DNA of 61,733 nucleotides, from the NCBI GenBank assembly GCA_023558315.1, contig JAMJVX010000045.1:45001-106733 (forward strand), given 5' to 3'. This document shows, piece by piece, positions 21,852-32,665 of this stretch. The position numbers and the translations under genes were made by a program. Source of the stretch: Flavobacteriaceae bacterium. Its GTDB lineage: Bacteria > Bacteroidota > Bacteroidia > Flavobacteriales > Flavobacteriaceae. The stretch's first letter is position 1. Each line of letters starts with the position of its first letter. Below the pieces are notes generated by a model that worked only from the letters and a program-made list of their open reading frames with translations, was not told the DNA's origin and did no database searches.

Positions 21852-22220
21852 TTATAATACTTCTGGAGCTAATGATATAATTTTCATGAATTTCTTCTCT
21901 CTTAATTCTCTTGCAACTGGACCAAATACCCTTGTTCCTTGCATTTCTCCTGTGGTGTTTAATAATACACAAGCATTATCATCAAAGCGGATATATGAAC
22001 CATCTGGTCTACGAACTTCTTTTTTTGTTCTGACTACAACTGCCTTTATTACATCCCCTTTTTTTACACTCCCTCTTGGAGTTGCTTGTTTAATAGTTAC
22101 TACTATTGTATCACCAATAGAAGCATATTTCCTTTTCGTACCTCCTAATACTCTTATAGTCAATGCCTCTTTTGCACCTGTATTGTCTGCAACTTTAAGT
22201 CTTGATTCTTGTTGTACCAT
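21852..22220 (-). CDS. rplN: 50S ribosomal protein L14
   Basis: 122 residues starting [20 protein letters not shown], with [20 protein letters not shown] and the C-terminal [12 protein letters not shown]. One base separates it from rpsQ. Confidence 0.98.
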   Translation of the reverse strand: MVQQESRLKVADNTGAKEALTIRVLGGTKRKYASIGDTIVVTIKQATPRGSVKKGDVIKAVVVRTKKEVRRPDGSYIRFDDNACVLLNTTGEMQGTRVFGPVARELREKKFMKIISLAPEVL

Positions 22221-22221
22221 T

Positions 22222-22479
22222 TTATTTTGCTTTTTCTAAAATTTCAACTATTCTCCAGCACTTTCTTTTACTTAATGGACGAGTCTCCATAATCTTTACT
22301 GTATCTCCTATATTACACTTGTTCTCTTCATCATGAGCTACATACTTTTTTGTTTGTAACACAAACTTTCCATATTTTTTGTGCTTAATTTTCTTTGTTT
22401 CAGATACTACAACCGATTTCTCCATTTTATTACTAGTAACTGAGCCAATTCTTTCCTTACGTAAATTTCTTTTTTCCAT
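22222..22479 (-). CDS. rpsQ: 30S ribosomal protein S17
   Basis: 85-residue OB-fold protein with [16 protein letters not shown] and [18 protein letters not shown]. It lies 5 bp after rpmC. Confidence 0.97.
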   Translation of the reverse strand: MEKRNLRKERIGSVTSNKMEKSVVVSETKKIKHKKYGKFVLQTKKYVAHDEENKCNIGDTVKIMETRPLSKRKCWRIVEILEKAK

Positions 22480-22484
22480 AATAC

Positions 22485-22676
22485 TTATTCTTTTTCTCTT
22501 TTACTTATAGCACTATTTATCCTTGCTATTACTCTTCTATTTACACGTAACTTTAATGGATTTTCTAATGGAGTAACTACATGAGACATCTTTAATTCAA
22601 AATATTCTTTTCTTAGTTCAGATAGTTTATTTTGTAATTGCTCTAATGTTAATTTATCTACTTCAGTTTGTTTCAT
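22485..22676 (-). CDS. rpmC: 50S ribosomal protein L29
   Basis: 63-residue two-helix protein with [20 protein letters not shown] and the [15 protein letters not shown] segment. It sits in its normal place between rplP and rpsQ. Confidence 0.97.
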   Translation of the reverse strand: MKQTEVDKLTLEQLQNKLSELRKEYFELKMSHVVTPLENPLKLRVNRRVIARINSAISKREKE

Positions 22677-22681
22677 GATTT

Positions 22682-23098
22682 CTAATTATAATCTGGTGCT
22701 ATAATAAATTTAGTTTTAACTGGGAGCTTTTGTGCTGCCAACCTAAGTGCTTCTTTAGCTATTTCTAAAGGGACGCCATCTACTTCAAATAATACTCTCC
22801 CTGCTCTTACAACTGCTACAAAATATTCAGGAGCTCCTTTTCCTTTACCCATTCTTACCTCTAAAGGTTTTTTAGTAATTGGTTTATCTGGAAATATTTT
22901 TATCCAAAGTTGTCCCTCTCTTTTCATATAACGTGTAGCTGCTATACGAGCGGCTTCAATTTGTCTTGAATTTATAAACTTTGAATCCATAGACTTAATT
23001 CCAAACATCCCATTTGATAAAGTGTGACCTCTTTGAGAAAGCCCTTTCATTTTACCTTTTTGAGTTTTTCTATATTTTGTTTTTTTAGGTTGTAACAT
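22682..23098 (-). CDS. rplP: 50S ribosomal protein L16
   Basis: 138 residues starting [19 protein letters not shown], with [20 protein letters not shown] and [16 protein letters not shown]. It lies close to the peptidyl-transferase centre on the ribosome. It starts 20 bp after rpsC. Confidence 0.98.
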   Translation of the reverse strand: MLQPKKTKYRKTQKGKMKGLSQRGHTLSNGMFGIKSMDSKFINSRQIEAARIAATRYMKREGQLWIKIFPDKPITKKPLEVRMGKGKGAPEYFVAVVRAGRVLFEVDGVPLEIAKEALRLAAQKLPVKTKFIIAPDYN

Positions 23099-23118
23099 AA
23101 TATATATAATTATATAAT

Positions 23119-23826
23119 CTAACGTTTATTATTTCTTATAGATTTTTTTTTGTTATTATTAGATTTTTTATCAAATCCTACTAAAGGAGATAATTCTCTT
23201 TTTCCATAAACCTCACCTTTCATTATCCATACTTTAATACCAATTCTTCCATAAGTAGTATGCGCTTCAACCAAACTATAATCAATATCTGCTCTAAGAG
23301 TTGATAAAGGAATTCTACCTTCTTTATAGACTTCAGATCTTGCCATTTCAGCGCCATTTAAACGTCCAGAGATTTGCACTTTAATTCCTTCAGAACCCAT
23401 TCTTATAGTTGAAGCGATAGCCATTTTTATGGCTCTTCGGTAAGAAATTCTATTTTCTATTTGTCTAGCAATATTTGCTGCTACTAAAAATGCATCTAAT
23501 TCTGGTCTTCTTATCTCATGAATATTTAATTGAGCATCTTTATTGGTGATTTTTTTAATTTCTTCTTTTAATTTATCTATTTCCTGTCCTGCTTTTCCAA
23601 TAATAATTCCTGGGCGTGCAGTTATAATTGTTATAGTTATAAATTTTAAAGTTCTTTCAATAACGATATTTGAAATACCTGCATTAGGCATTCTTGTTAA
23701 AATATAAATACGTATCTTATTATCTTCAGCAATTTTTGGTCCATAATTTTTCCCTCCAAACCAATTGGAGCTCCAACCTCTGATTATGCCTAAGCGATTT
23801 CCTATAGGATTAGTTTTTTGACCCAT
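23119..23826 (-). CDS. rpsC: 30S ribosomal protein S3
   Basis: 235 residues starting [18 protein letters not shown]. The KH domain is visible with [16 protein letters not shown], and the C-terminal domain with [12 protein letters not shown]. The short lysine/asparagine-rich tail is common in flavobacteria. Its start lies 17 bp inside the end of rplV. The strongly conserved N-terminus supports this start, so the overlap is real. Confidence 0.98.
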   Translation of the reverse strand: MGQKTNPIGNRLGIIRGWSSNWFGGKNYGPKIAEDNKIRIYILTRMPNAGISNIVIERTLKFITITIITARPGIIIGKAGQEIDKLKEEIKKITNKDAQLNIHEIRRPELDAFLVAANIARQIENRISYRRAIKMAIASTIRMGSEGIKVQISGRLNGAEMARSEVYKEGRIPLSTLRADIDYSLVEAHTTYGRIGIKVWIMKGEVYGKRELSPLVGFDKKSNNNKKKSIRNNKR

Positions 23827-24235
23827 CTGTAAGTGTATTTTTTATATTAGTATTAGATTGTACAACAAGAGTAACATGGTTAGAACGTTTTCTTATTCTA
23901 TGTGCCCTACCTTGTGGAGCTGGTCTTAACCTTTTTAACATACTTCCACCATCAACACGAATTTCTTTTATAAAAAGATTTGATTCTTCAGTATCTTTAT
24001 CCTTGTTTTTTGCTTGCCAATTAGTAATCGCAGATTTTAAAAGTTTTTCTAGATAAATTGATGGAGATTTAGAACTAAATTTTAAAATACTTAGTGCTTT
24101 ATCAACCTTTTTACCTCTCACTAAATCTGCTACCAATCTCATTTTTCTTGCAGAAATTGGACACTTATTCAATTTTGCAACAGCCAAATTTGATTCTTTA
24201 TTAGTATTTACTATTTCTTGTTTGCCTTCTTCCAT
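23810..24235 (-). CDS. rplV: 50S ribosomal protein L22
   Basis: 141 residues. The core matches L22: [21 protein letters not shown] and the hairpin [19 protein letters not shown] that reaches the exit tunnel. Both ends vary: a 20-residue acidic N-terminal lead and a C-terminal tail that reads 17 bp into rpsC in another frame. It lies 3 bp after rpsS. Confidence 0.96.
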   Translation of the reverse strand: MEEGKQEIVNTNKESNLAVAKLNKCPISARKMRLVADLVRGKKVDKALSILKFSSKSPSIYLEKLLKSAITNWQAKNKDKDTEESNLFIKEIRVDGGSMLKRLRPAPQGRAHRIRKRSNHVTLVVQSNTNIKNTLTDGSKN

Positions 24236-24238
24236 TTC

Positions 24239-24508
24239 TTATTTCTTTTTAGCTCCTGCATGACCTCTAAAAGATCTTGTGGGAGAAAATTCACCTAATT
24301 TATGTCCTACCATATTCTCAGTAATATAAACAGGAATAAATTGTTTTCCATTATGAACAGCTATAGTTTGTCCAACAAAATCTGGTATTATTAACGAGGC
24401 TCTTGACCAAGTCTTAATTACTTTTTTTTGATTTTCTTTAATATTATTTTGGACTTTCTTTTCTAAACTATGTAATACAAAAGGTCCTTTTTTTAATGAT
24501 CTTGCCAT
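24239..24508 (-). CDS. rpsS: 30S ribosomal protein S19
   Basis: 89 residues starting [19 protein letters not shown] and ending in [21 protein letters not shown]. Its start overlaps the rplB stop by one base (TAATG). Confidence 0.98.
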   Translation of the reverse strand: MARSLKKGPFVLHSLEKKVQNNIKENQKKVIKTWSRASLIIPDFVGQTIAVHNGKQFIPVYITENMVGHKLGEFSPTRSFRGHAGAKKK

Positions 24509-25332
24509 TATTTTTTTCTTTTTTCTATAATAAATCTATTACTATTCTTTGTTTTAGAACGTGTTTTATATCCTTTTGCAGGGATTCCTTTTTTAGATCT
24601 AGGATGTCCCCCTGACGCTCTTCCTTCTCCTCCACCCATCGGATGATCAACTGGATTCATTGCAACTGGTCTAGTTCTAGGTCTTCTCCCTAGCCATCTT
24701 GATCTACCTGCTTTTCCAGAAACAATTAATTGATGATCTGAATTAGAAACGACACCTATAGTCGCTAAACACTCCGATAAAACTAATCTTGTCTCTCCAG
24801 AAGGCAACTTTAATGTAGCATATCTTCCTTCTTTTGCCATTAATTGTGCAAACGAACCTGCACTTCTTGCTATGTTAGCTCCTGAACCAGGTCTCAACTC
24901 TACACAAGATATTATCGTACCTAAAGGTATGTTCTTTAAACACAAGGCATTCCCTACTTCAATTGGGCTTTTATCTCCAGATACTACTTTGTTTCCTACT
25001 TCAAATCCTTTTTGAGTAATGATATAACTTTTCTCTCCATCTTTATATTCAATTAAAGAAATAAAAGCGGAACGATTAGGATCATACTCTATGGTCTTTA
25101 TCTCTGCTTCGACATTAAACTTTTGTCTTTTAAAATCAATAATTCTATAACGTCTTTTTTGCCCACCTCCAATATACTTCATTGTCATTTTTCCACGATT
25201 ATTCCTTCCTCCTGTTCTTTTCTTGGGAGCTAATAATTTCTTTTCAGGTGATGAAGTAGTTAGAACATCGTAATTGTTTACTGTTCTAAATCTTTGACCT
25301 GGAGTTATAGGTTTTAATTTTCTTATTGACAT
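24508..25332 (-). CDS. rplB: 50S ribosomal protein L2
   Basis: 274 residues. The RNA-binding core has [20 protein letters not shown], and the C-terminal region carries the conserved [17 protein letters not shown] loop near the peptidyl-transferase centre, including the conserved histidine in [10 protein letters not shown]. It starts 2 bp after rplW. Confidence 0.98.
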   Translation of the reverse strand: MSIRKLKPITPGQRFRTVNNYDVLTTSSPEKKLLAPKKRTGGRNNRGKMTMKYIGGGQKRRYRIIDFKRQKFNVEAEIKTIEYDPNRSAFISLIEYKDGEKSYIITQKGFEVGNKVVSGDKSPIEVGNALCLKNIPLGTIISCVELRPGSGANIARSAGSFAQLMAKEGRYATLKLPSGETRLVLSECLATIGVVSNSDHQLIVSGKAGRSRWLGRRPRTRPVAMNPVDHPMGGGEGRASGGHPRSKKGIPAKGYKTRSKTKNSNRFIIEKRKK

Positions 25333-25334
25333 AA

Positions 25335-25625
25335 TTATATATTATTATAAAAATCTATAGAATCTCCTTCTTTAATTTTCACTATAGCTTTCTTCATTTT
25401 TGTTGATTTAGAAGATTGAATTCCATTTTTAGTATAGCGTTTTCTTCTTTCAATTCTTAAATTTATTGTATTCACAGCTTCTACCGTTATTCCATATAAT
25501 TTCTCTATATGTTTTTTAATCTCAACTTTATTACTTTTTGTTGATACAATGAAAGTATAACTGTTGTTTTCCTCAGTCAATAAATTGGCTTTTTCTGTTA
25601 AAACGGGTTTAATAAAACTAATCAT
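25335..25625 (-). CDS. rplW: 50S ribosomal protein L23
   Basis: 96 residues with the [15 protein letters not shown] start and [20 protein letters not shown]23 lies at the tunnel exit, where trigger factor and SRP dock. It lies 4 bp after rplD. Confidence 0.97.
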   Translation of the reverse strand: MISFIKPVLTEKANLLTEENNSYTFIVSTKSNKVEIKKHIEKLYGITVEAVNTINLRIERRKRYTKNGIQSSKSTKMKKAIVKIKEGDSIDFYNNI

Positions 25626-25629
25626 TGCT

Positions 25630-26268
25630 CTAATTATTTAATAATATTTCTTCAATTTTTTTTACAGAATCTCCTACAAAAACAATACACAAGGCATCTA
25701 ATATTTTATAGGTATTTAATTCCGAAGCCACTATAACATTTGATTTTTTCAAATTTCTAGACGATAAATACAAATTAGTATTTTCATTTTCAACTACAAA
25801 TAATGTTTTCTTATTTTCTACTCCAATATTTTTTAAAATAGACAAAAACTCTTTTGTTTGCGGTTTTTTAAATGATAATTTTTCTAACACTATTAGTGAA
25901 TTATCTTTACTCTTTATACTTAAAGCAGATTTTCTAGCTAGAACTTTTACCTTTTTATTTATTTTTTGGCTATAACTTCTTACTCTTGGACCAAATACTG
26001 TTCCTCCCCCTCTAAATATTGGACTTTTTATACTCCCTGCACGTGCTGTTCCAGTTCCTTTCTGCTTCTTAATCTTCTTGGTACTTCCCGTAATTTCAGC
26101 TCTTTCTTTTGCCTTGTGGGTTCCTTGTCTTTTATTCGCCAAATATTGTTTAACGTCTAAATAAATAGCGTGATTATTTGGTTCAATTCCAAAAACTTCT
26201 TTAGAAAGTTTAACTTTACTTTCCGTTTTTTTTCCTTCTTTATTTAATACAGATAATTCTAAGCTCAT
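25630..26268 (-). CDS. rplD: 50S ribosomal protein L4
   Basis: 212 residues with the exit-tunnel loop (KKIKKQKGTGTARAGSIKSP and FRGGGTVFGPRVRSY). Its ATG overlaps the rplC stop by one base. In E. coli L4 controls the S10 operon. No equivalent leader was recognised here. Confidence 0.97.
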   Translation of the reverse strand: MSLELSVLNKEGKKTESKVKLSKEVFGIEPNNHAIYLDVKQYLANKRQGTHKAKERAEITGSTKKIKKQKGTGTARAGSIKSPIFRGGGTVFGPRVRSYSQKINKKVKVLARKSALSIKSKDNSLIVLEKLSFKKPQTKEFLSILKNIGVENKKTLFVVENENTNLYLSSRNLKKSNVIVASELNTYKILDALCIVFVGDSVKKIEEILLNN

Positions 26269-26882
26269 TATTTTTCTACTGTTACGTATGTATTTTTATG
26301 TCCTGAAATACTTCCTTTTACTATAAGGATATTTTTATCTTTATCTACTTTTAAAACTTTCAAGTTTTGTATTCTACACTTTGTGTTTCCTGTTTGACCA
26401 GCCATTCTCATTCCTTTAAAAACACGTGCAGGATAAGATGCTGCTCCAATAGAACCAGGCGCTCTCAATCTATTGTGTTGTCCATGTGTACTTTGACCAA
26501 CACCTCCAAAACCATGTCTTTTTACAACCCCTTGGAATCCTTTTCCTTTACTTAAAGAAGTTACATCAACAAATTCATTTTCTGCAAAATGATCTACACT
26601 TATAGTATCTCCTAATTTATAACTCTCTTTAAATCCTTTAAATTCAGCTACTTTTTTCTTTGGGCTCGTATTGGCTTTTTTAAAATGACCTTCTGAAGCT
26701 TTCGTATTTCTTTTGTTTTTATCTAAATACCCTAATTGAATAGCTTCGTAACCATCCCTCTCTTGGGTTTTTATTTGAGTAATAACGCAAGGACCCACTT
26801 CTAAAATTGTACAAGGTACATTTTTACCAAGCTCATTAAACAAACTAGTCATTCCTATTTTTTTTCCTATAAGTCCGGACAT
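26268..26882 (-). CDS. rplC: 50S ribosomal protein L3
   Basis: 204 residues starting [19 protein letters not shown], with the [20 protein letters not shown] loop close to the peptidyl-transferase centre and [20 protein letters not shown]. It lies 20 bp after rpsJ. Confidence 0.98.
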   Translation of the reverse strand: MSGLIGKKIGMTSLFNELGKNVPCTILEVGPCVITQIKTQERDGYEAIQLGYLDKNKRNTKASEGHFKKANTSPKKKVAEFKGFKESYKLGDTISVDHFAENEFVDVTSLSKGKGFQGVVKRHGFGGVGQSTHGQHNRLRAPGSIGAASYPARVFKGMRMAGQTGNTKCRIQNLKVLKVDKDKNILIVKGSISGHKNTYVTVEK

Positions 26883-26902
26883 TATAATATTTATATTCGT
26901 AA

Positions 26903-27208
26903 TTATACTTTTATTTCTACTTCTACTCCACTTGGAAGTTTTAATTTCATTAAAGCATCTATAGTTTTTGAAGATGAACTATAAATGTCTAATAATCTTT
27001 TATATAAACAGAGTTTAAATTGTTCTCTTGATTTTTTGTTGACGTGAGGAGACCTTAATACTGTAAATATTTTTTTACGAGTAGGTAATGGAATAGGTCC
27101 AGTAATTACTGCTCCCGTTGTCTTAACAGTTTTCACAATCTTATCTGCCGATTTATCAACCAAATTATGATCGTATGATTTTAACTTTATTCTAATTTTT
27201 TGACTCAT
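26903..27208 (-). CDS. rpsJ: 30S ribosomal protein S10
   Basis: 101 residues with [20 protein letters not shown] and [20 protein letters not shown]. It starts only 12 bp after fusA, so the S10 cluster is joined directly to the str cluster with no visible promoter between them. Confidence 0.98.
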   Translation of the reverse strand: MSQKIRIKLKSYDHNLVDKSADKIVKTVKTTGAVITGPIPLPTRKKIFTVLRSPHVNKKSREQFKLCLYKRLLDIYSSSSKTIDALMKLKLPSGVEVEIKV

Positions 27209-27220
27209 AATTTATACTTT

Positions 27221-29338
27221 TTATCCTTTTGAACTACTAATAACTTCTTCTGATATATTTGAAGGCGTTTCTGAATAATGAGAAAACTCCATTGTAGAAG
27301 TTGCTCTTCCTGATGACAATGTTCTTAATGATGTTACATATCCAAACATTTCTGATAAAGGCACTTCTGCTTTTATTACCTTTGACCCTGCTCTATCATC
27401 CATAGAATTTACTTGACCTCGTCTTCTATTTAAATCACCAACAATGTCTCCCATATTTTCTTCAGGAGTTAAAACTTCTAATTTCATGATAGGCTCCATT
27501 ATCACTGATTTCGCCGCTCTAGCAGCTTCTTTAAAACCTAATTTAGCAGCCAATTCGAAAGATAAAGAATCTGAATCCACTGGGTGATATGAACCATCTT
27601 TTAAAGTGATTTTAGCACTATCAATTTCAAATCCTGCTAAAGGACCGTTCTTCATAGATTCCTTAAATCCTTTTTCTACAGAAGGTATATATTCTTTTGG
27701 AACATTACCTCCTTTAATTTCATTAATAAAGTTTAATCCTGTTGCATCTTTATCGTTAGGTTCTATCGTAAAAATAATATCTGCAAATTTCCCTCTACCA
27801 CCAGTTTGCTTTTTGTATACTTCTCTATGTTCTGCAAAACTAGTTAATGATTCTTTATACTCAACTTGAGGATTCCCTTGATTTACTTCTACTTTAAACT
27901 CTCTTCTTAATCTATCGACAATAATATCTAAATGTAATTCACCCATACCTGATATTATTGTTTGACCAGAAGCTTCATCCGTTTTAACCTGAAATGTAGG
28001 GTCTTCTTCCGCTAGTTTCGCAAGTGCTATTCCTAACTTATCAACATCAGCCTTTGTTTTAGGCTCCACTGCAACACCAATCACTGGATCTGGAAACACC
28101 ATACTTTCTAATTCTATAGGTGCTTTTTCATCTGACAATGTATCTCCTGTCTTTATGTCTTTAAAACCTACAGCTGCTCCAATATCTCCAGCTTCAATGA
28201 CTGAAATTGAATTTTGTTTATTGGAATGCATCTGATAAATTCTAGATATTCTTTCTTTATTACCAGAACGATTATTTAATATATATGAACCCGCTTCTAG
28301 TTTCCCAGAATATACTCTAAAGAATGCTAATCGCCCTACATAAGGGTCCGTTGCAATTTTAAATGCTAAAGCAGAAAAAGGCTCATTTACATTTGGCTTT
28401 CTACTAATTACTTCTTCACTATTAGGCAATGTTCCTTCAATGGCTTCCTTATCTTGTGGAGAAGGCAAATATTTACAAACAGCATCTAATAGAAATTGAA
28501 CTCCCTTGTTTTTAAACGCAGAACCACAAATCATAGGAATAATACTCATGTCTTGTGTAGCTGCACGCAATGCATTATCTATTTCTTCTTCAGAAATAGA
28601 ATCTGGCGATTCAAAGAATTTTTCTAATAAATTCTCATCATATTCTGCTACTGCTTCTATAAGTTGCTCTCTATATTTTTTTACATCATCTTTAAGATTG
28701 TCTGGAATTTCTACAACATCATATGTAGATCCGTAATTATCTTCGTGCCAAACAATAGCTCTGTTTTTAACTAAATCAACTACTCCTTTAAAATCTTCTT
28801 CTTCTCCTATATTTAATACTATAGGGACAGCGTTAGATTTTAACATATCTTTCACTTGGTTACAAACATTCAAGAAATTAGCTCCTTGTCTATCCATTTT
28901 GTTTACAAAACCTATACGAGGCACTTTGTAATTGTCTGCCAACCTCCAGTTCGTTTCAGATTGAGGTTCTACACCATCAACTGCACTAAAAAGAAAAACT
29001 AATCCGTCTAATACTCTAAGTGATCTATTTACTTCAACTGTAAAATCAACGTGTCCAGGAGTATCAATAATATTGAAATGATAGGGTTTTGCATCTTTAG
29101 TTGGCTTCCCTTGTTCTCTTGGAAAATCCCAAACACATGTTGTTGCTGCGGATGTAATTGTAATTCCTCTTTCTTGTTCTTGCTCCATCCAATCCATTGT
29201 AGCGGCACCATCATGAACCTCTCCTATTTTGTAACTAACTCCTGTATAAAAAAGAATACGTTCTGTAGTCGTTGTTTTACCAGCATCAATATGCGCTGCA
29301 ATTCCTATATTCCTTGTATATTTTAAATCTCTATTCAT
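27221..29338 (-). CDS. fusA: Elongation factor G
   Basis: 705-residue translocation GTPase. The G domain shows [15 protein letters not shown] (P-loop), the [11 protein letters not shown] switch I region, DTPGHVDF (G3) and NKMD (G4). Domains II-V follow, including [21 protein letters not shown]. It lies 7 bp after rpsG and 12 bp before rpsJ. Only one EF-G gene is in the window, so whether a second paralogue exists is unknown. Confidence 0.98.
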   Translation of the reverse strand: MNRDLKYTRNIGIAAHIDAGKTTTTERILFYTGVSYKIGEVHDGAATMDWMEQEQERGITITSAATTCVWDFPREQGKPTKDAKPYHFNIIDTPGHVDFTVEVNRSLRVLDGLVFLFSAVDGVEPQSETNWRLADNYKVPRIGFVNKMDRQGANFLNVCNQVKDMLKSNAVPIVLNIGEEEDFKGVVDLVKNRAIVWHEDNYGSTYDVVEIPDNLKDDVKKYREQLIEAVAEYDENLLEKFFESPDSISEEEIDNALRAATQDMSIIPMICGSAFKNKGVQFLLDAVCKYLPSPQDKEAIEGTLPNSEEVISRKPNVNEPFSALAFKIATDPYVGRLAFFRVYSGKLEAGSYILNNRSGNKERISRIYQMHSNKQNSISVIEAGDIGAAVGFKDIKTGDTLSDEKAPIELESMVFPDPVIGVAVEPKTKADVDKLGIALAKLAEEDPTFQVKTDEASGQTIISGMGELHLDIIVDRLRREFKVEVNQGNPQVEYKESLTSFAEHREVYKKQTGGRGKFADIIFTIEPNDKDATGLNFINEIKGGNVPKEYIPSVEKGFKESMKNGPLAGFEIDSAKITLKDGSYHPVDSDSLSFELAAKLGFKEAARAAKSVIMEPIMKLEVLTPEENMGDIVGDLNRRRGQVNSMDDRAGSKVIKAEVPLSEMFGYVTSLRTLSSGRATSTMEFSHYSETPSNISEEVISSSKG

Positions 29339-29345
29339 TTGAAAA

Positions 29346-29822
29346 TCAAATTCTAAAATGAGAGAACGCTTTGTTTGCCTCTGCCATTTTATGTGTGTCT
29401 ATTCTTTTTTTCACAGATCCTCCCTCTTCCTTTACCGCTGCTAATATTTCATTCGCAAGTCTTAAAGCCATACTCTTTTCATTTCTTTTACGCGCAAAAC
29501 TAATCATCCATTTCATTGCCAAGGATATTTTACGGTCAGGTCTTATTTGTGTAGGTATTTGAAATGTAGCTCCCCCAACTCTTCTACTTCTTACCTCTAC
29601 ATGTGGCACAACATTACTTAAAGCATTTTTCCATACTTCTAAAGCTGTCATTTCTTTATCCTCTTTTTTCTCTTCAATTATATCCAACGAATCATAAAAT
29701 ATCTTATACGCTAAGGACTTTTTTCCTTGCATCATTAAGTTATTAACAAAACGGGTTACCAGTAAGTCTTTAAATTTAGGATCTGGTAATAATGGATGTT
29801 TTTTCGCTTGTCTTTTTCTCAT
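29346..29822 (-). CDS. rpsG: 30S ribosomal protein S7
   Basis: 158 residues starting [19 protein letters not shown], with [20 protein letters not shown]. It is the primary binder of the 3' major domain of 16S rRNA. It lies 11 bp after rpsL. Confidence 0.98.
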   Translation of the reverse strand: MRKRQAKKHPLLPDPKFKDLLVTRFVNNLMMQGKKSLAYKIFYDSLDIIEEKKEDKEMTALEVWKNALSNVVPHVEVRSRRVGGATFQIPTQIRPDRKISLAMKWMISFARKRNEKSMALRLANEILAAVKEEGGSVKKRIDTHKMAEANKAFSHFRI

Positions 29823-29833
29823 AACCTATTATT

Positions 29834-30214
29834 CTATTTATCTTTTTTAGGTTTTTTTGAACCATATTTAGATCTTCTTTGTACTCTTCCTTCAACACCT
29901 GACGTATCTAAAGCTCCTCTAACAATGTGATACCTTACTCCTGGCAAATCTTTTACTCTTCCTCCACGCACAAGAACAATTGAGTGTTCCTGTAAATTAT
30001 GTCCTTCACCAGGTATATATGCATTTACTTCTTTAGCATTTGTAAGTCTCACACGCGCTACTTTACGCATTGCGGAATTTGGTTTTTTTGGCGTAGTCGT
30101 ATATACTCTCGTACAAACACCTCTTTTCTGAGGGCATGAATTAAGAGATATAGACTTGCTCTTTTTTGTGATCTTTGACCTTCCTTTTCTAATTAATTGC
30201 GATATTGTAGGCAT
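29834..30214 (-). CDS. rpsL: 30S ribosomal protein S12
   Basis: 126 residues from the ATG at 30214. A longer frame to 30238 reaches into the promoter box, whereas the conserved N-terminus [12 protein letters not shown] begins at 30214. The decoding-centre segments [15 protein letters not shown] and [16 protein letters not shown] are intact. The residue classically changed in streptomycin resistance is still lysine (TPKKPNS). It is the first gene of the 33-gene ribosomal supercluster. Confidence 0.98.
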   Translation of the reverse strand: MPTISQLIRKGRSKITKKSKSISLNSCPQKRGVCTRVYTTTPKKPNSAMRKVARVRLTNAKEVNAYIPGEGHNLQEHSIVLVRGGRVKDLPGVRYHIVRGALDTSGVEGRVQRRSKYGSKKPKKDK

Positions 30215-30235
30215 GTATTCAATAAAAAATGGGTG

Positions 30236-30243
30236 CAAAAGTA
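30236..30243 (-). promoter_or_regulatory. -7 promoter box of the str-S10-spc-alpha supercluster
   Basis: On the minus strand TACTTTTG followed by C fits TAnnTTTG. It ends 21 bp before the rpsL ATG. It is the only obvious promoter box ahead of the 16.8-kb run from rpsL to carA. I see no clear -33 TTG at the expected spacing. Confidence 0.6.
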
Positions 30244-30301
30244 TAAATTATTTTTAAATCTACACGAAAAATATTCTTTTTTTTATACAAAATTCTACTA
30301 A

Positions 30302-31333
30302 TTATTTTTCAAATTCACTACAGTGTTGTATAATCTCATTTTTAAAGAGGTTTTCTTCCTTTAAATTTAAAAATGAATGTGTTATTGGAATATAAAAAAG
30401 CTTAATATCTGTATTTAATTTCCCTTCTAATCTTACGTAATCCTTCTCCGTAGTTATAACCAATTTGTTATTTGCTTTTTTAGTAATTTGTTTGATTGAA
30501 TTAGTACTATATTTATAATGATCTGGAAAAATCATTTTATTGAATGTGAATTTTTTATCCTCAAAGTATTTAAATAGATATTCTGGCTTAGCAATACCTG
30601 TTACGACTAAAAATTCTTTGTTCTTTAGATATGAAATATCTATAACTTGATTTTCGTCTTTAATAACTGAATCATAGACAATTTTTGAGAAAAATAGCTT
30701 TTGATGAGGCTGTATATTTAGTTTCTTGAAAAAATCCATTCTCTTTTCATCGCTTACATAGTCAGGGGATTTTGTTACAATAATCATATCTGCTCTTTTA
30801 GAGCCACTTCTTCCTTCTCTCAAATTCCCTACAGGCAAAATCCAGTCTTTAAAATAGGGAGTTTTATAAGTCGTAAGTAAAATTGATAACGATGGTTTTA
30901 TTGATCGATGTTGAAAAGAGTCATCTAATAAGTATATTTCCCTTTCTGATCTACTGGATTGTAATTCTTTAATGCCAAGTACCCTATTATTGCATACCGC
31001 AACACGAATAGCTTTAAATTTTCTAAAAAACTGAAAGGGTTCATCTCCTACTAACTTAGCGTTATGCGAGTGAGTTATTATGTTAAAACCTTTTAAGGTT
31101 CTTCCATACCCTCTACTAAGTACAGCTATGGGTGTATTGCTTGAAAAAAGTCGGATGATATATTCTATCATTACAGATTTTCCTGTTCCCCCAACTGATA
31201 AGTTTCCAATTCCAATTATAGGGTCAGAAAAAGAAGTATGTTTGATTATATTGGTATCAAATAAAATATTTCTACAGTATATAATCAGGTAATAAATAAA
31301 TCCGAAGGGAAATAACAAAAAGCGTAACCACAT
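30302..31333 (-). CDS. lpxK: Tetraacyldisaccharide 4'-kinase
   Basis: Adds the 4'-phosphate to the lipid A precursor, an inner-membrane step of lipopolysaccharide synthesis. The 343 residues begin with a hydrophobic membrane anchor (about residues 2-25), followed by the Walker A-type GNLSVGGTGKSVM (about residues 43-55). The conserved DDSFQHRSI segment (about 137-145) carries the family's catalytic aspartate. It starts 2 bp after smpB, so the two share a transcript. Confidence 0.94.
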   Translation of the reverse strand: MWLRFLLFPFGFIYYLIIYCRNILFDTNIIKHTSFSDPIIGIGNLSVGGTGKSVMIEYIIRLFSSNTPIAVLSRGYGRTLKGFNIITHSHNAKLVGDEPFQFFRKFKAIRVAVCNNRVLGIKELQSSRSEREIYLLDDSFQHRSIKPSLSILLTTYKTPYFKDWILPVGNLREGRSGSKRADMIIVTKSPDYVSDEKRMDFFKKLNIQPHQKLFFSKIVYDSVIKDENQVIDISYLKNKEFLVVTGIAKPEYLFKYFEDKKFTFNKMIFPDHYKYSTNSIKQITKKANNKLVITTEKDYVRLEGKLNTDIKLFYIPITHSFLNLKEENLFKNEIIQHCSEFEK

Positions 31334-31335
31334 TT

Positions 31336-31800
31336 TTATCTATTATTATAATATTTTTTTACTCTATCAATATTAATTTTATTCTCTCTATCCTTTATAG
31401 TATCACGTTTATCATATAGTTTTTTTCCTTTTGCTAGAGCAATTTCTAATTTTGCTAACCCTTTAGCATTGATAAACAATTTTAATGGAATAATAGATAA
31501 CCCGATTTTATTTACTTCATTATATAATTTTTTAAGTTCATTCTTGTTAAGCAATAATTTTCTGCTTGCTTTTGGAGAATGATTAAAATATGAAGCATTT
31601 TCATATGGATCTATATTCATATTTACTACAAATAATGAAGAAGGGTTTTTAAATTCACAAAAACTTTCAGATATGGAAGCGCTTCCATTCCTAATTGACT
31701 TTATTTCTGTGCCTGACAAAACTATTCCAGCAACAAACTTATCTAAAAACGAATAGTTAAACTTTGCTTTTTTGTTTTGTATATTGATATTCTTTTGCAC
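31336..31800 (-). CDS. smpB: SsrA-binding protein SmpB
   Basis: Partner of tmRNA in trans-translation, 154 residues. The family core is visible: FVAGIVLSGTEIKSIRNGSAS, and the C-terminal LAKGKKLYDKRDTIKDR, which enters the decoding centre. The start codon is GTG at 31800. The next residues, QKNINIQNKKA, align with the usual flavobacterial N-terminus, and no ATG is available upstream. The promoter box ends only about 4 bp before the GTG. Confidence 0.95.
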   Translation of the reverse strand: MQKNINIQNKKAKFNYSFLDKFVAGIVLSGTEIKSIRNGSASISESFCEFKNPSSLFVVNMNIDPYENASYFNHSPKASRKLLLNKNELKKLYNEVNKIGLSIIPLKLFINAKGLAKLEIALAKGKKLYDKRDTIKDRENKINIDRVKKYYNNR

Positions 31801-31804
31801 AAAG

Positions 31805-31812
31805 CAAATGTA
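31805..31812 (-). promoter_or_regulatory. -7 promoter box directly at the smpB start
   Basis: On the minus strand TACATTTG followed by C fits TAnnTTTG. Only 4 bp separate the box from the GTG start codon, so transcription would begin at or just inside the start codon. Confidence 0.6.
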
Positions 31813-31878
31813 TATAATGTATATATTTTATCTCTTCGTTAAAAAGAAAAAATATATAATTTATGACTTTAAAAAATA

Positions 31879-32334
31879 TTATTTTTTATTGTCTGGGATA
31901 ATTTCGAAAGTAAAAGGAGCAGTAAGCTCTCTATGCAAACGGATATTTACAGTGTGTTCTCCAATTTTCTTGATTTTTTTTCCAGCAACCTTAATGGTGC
32001 TTTTATCAATTTGAATACCGTTTTTCTGTAATTCTGCACTAATGTTTTCAGAAGATATAGAACCAAAAAGTTTATCTCCTGTAGATACTTTAGATACTAT
32101 TTTAATTTTTAAATCTGAAAGAATTTTCGCTTTTTCACTGGCTTCTTCAATAATCTTCTTTTCTTTAAAAGCCCGTTGTTTTAAATTTTCTGCTAATATT
32201 TTCTTTGCACTTATTGTCGCTATTACAGCAAACCCTTGTGGAATTAAAAAATTACGTCCATATCCGTTCTTGACATTAACGATTTCATCTTTAAATCCAA
32301 GATTCTCTACATCTTTCTTTAATATTATTTCCAT
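31879..32334 (-). CDS. rplI: 50S ribosomal protein L9
   Basis: 151 residues: the N-terminal RNA-binding domain (VENLGFKDEIVNVKNGYGRNFLIPQG), the long connecting helix and the C-terminal domain. It is the last gene of the rpsF-rpsR-rplI operon, 6 bp after rpsR. Confidence 0.97.
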   Translation of the reverse strand: MEIILKKDVENLGFKDEIVNVKNGYGRNFLIPQGFAVIATISAKKILAENLKQRAFKEKKIIEEASEKAKILSDLKIKIVSKVSTGDKLFGSISSENISAELQKNGIQIDKSTIKVAGKKIKKIGEHTVNIRLHRELTAPFTFEIIPDNKK

Positions 32335-32340
32335 AGTATA

Positions 32341-32649
32341 TTAACCTTTTAATAAATCTGTAACATAGGGTAGAAGTCCTAAATGTCTGGCTCTTTTTAT
32401 AGCCACCGCTACTTTTCTTTGATATTTAAGCGAATTACCTGTTAATTTTCTAGGTAAAATTTTTCCTTGATCATTCACGAATTTCAAAAGGAATTTAGGA
32501 TCTTTATAATCTATATACTTAATTCCTGAACGCTTAAATCTACAATATTTCTTTTCCTTGTTTATAACAATATCTAAAGGTTCTAAATATCTAATCTCGC
32601 TTTTTGGTGCTTGTGTTTTTAAGGAAGATTGTTCGTCTAATAACGCCAT
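32341..32649 (-). CDS. rpsR: 30S ribosomal protein S18
   Basis: 102 residues. The core matches S18 ([38 protein letters not shown] and the [11 protein letters not shown] end), with about 20 extra residues at the N-terminus as in other flavobacteria. S18 pairs with S6 on the ribosome, and the genes are 16 bp apart. Confidence 0.97.
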   Translation of the reverse strand: MALLDEQSSLKTQAPKSEIRYLEPLDIVINKEKKYCRFKRSGIKYIDYKDPKFLLKFVNDQGKILPRKLTGNSLKYQRKVAVAIKRARHLGLLPYVTDLLKG

Positions 32650-32665
32650 GATTTTTTAATTTATG

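Noticed and set aside
21847-22239. Antisense open frame of 130 codons opposite rplN
   Set aside because: It mirrors a strongly conserved ribosomal gene and has no family features; it is a shadow of rplN, like similar frames opposite secY, rpoA and fusA.
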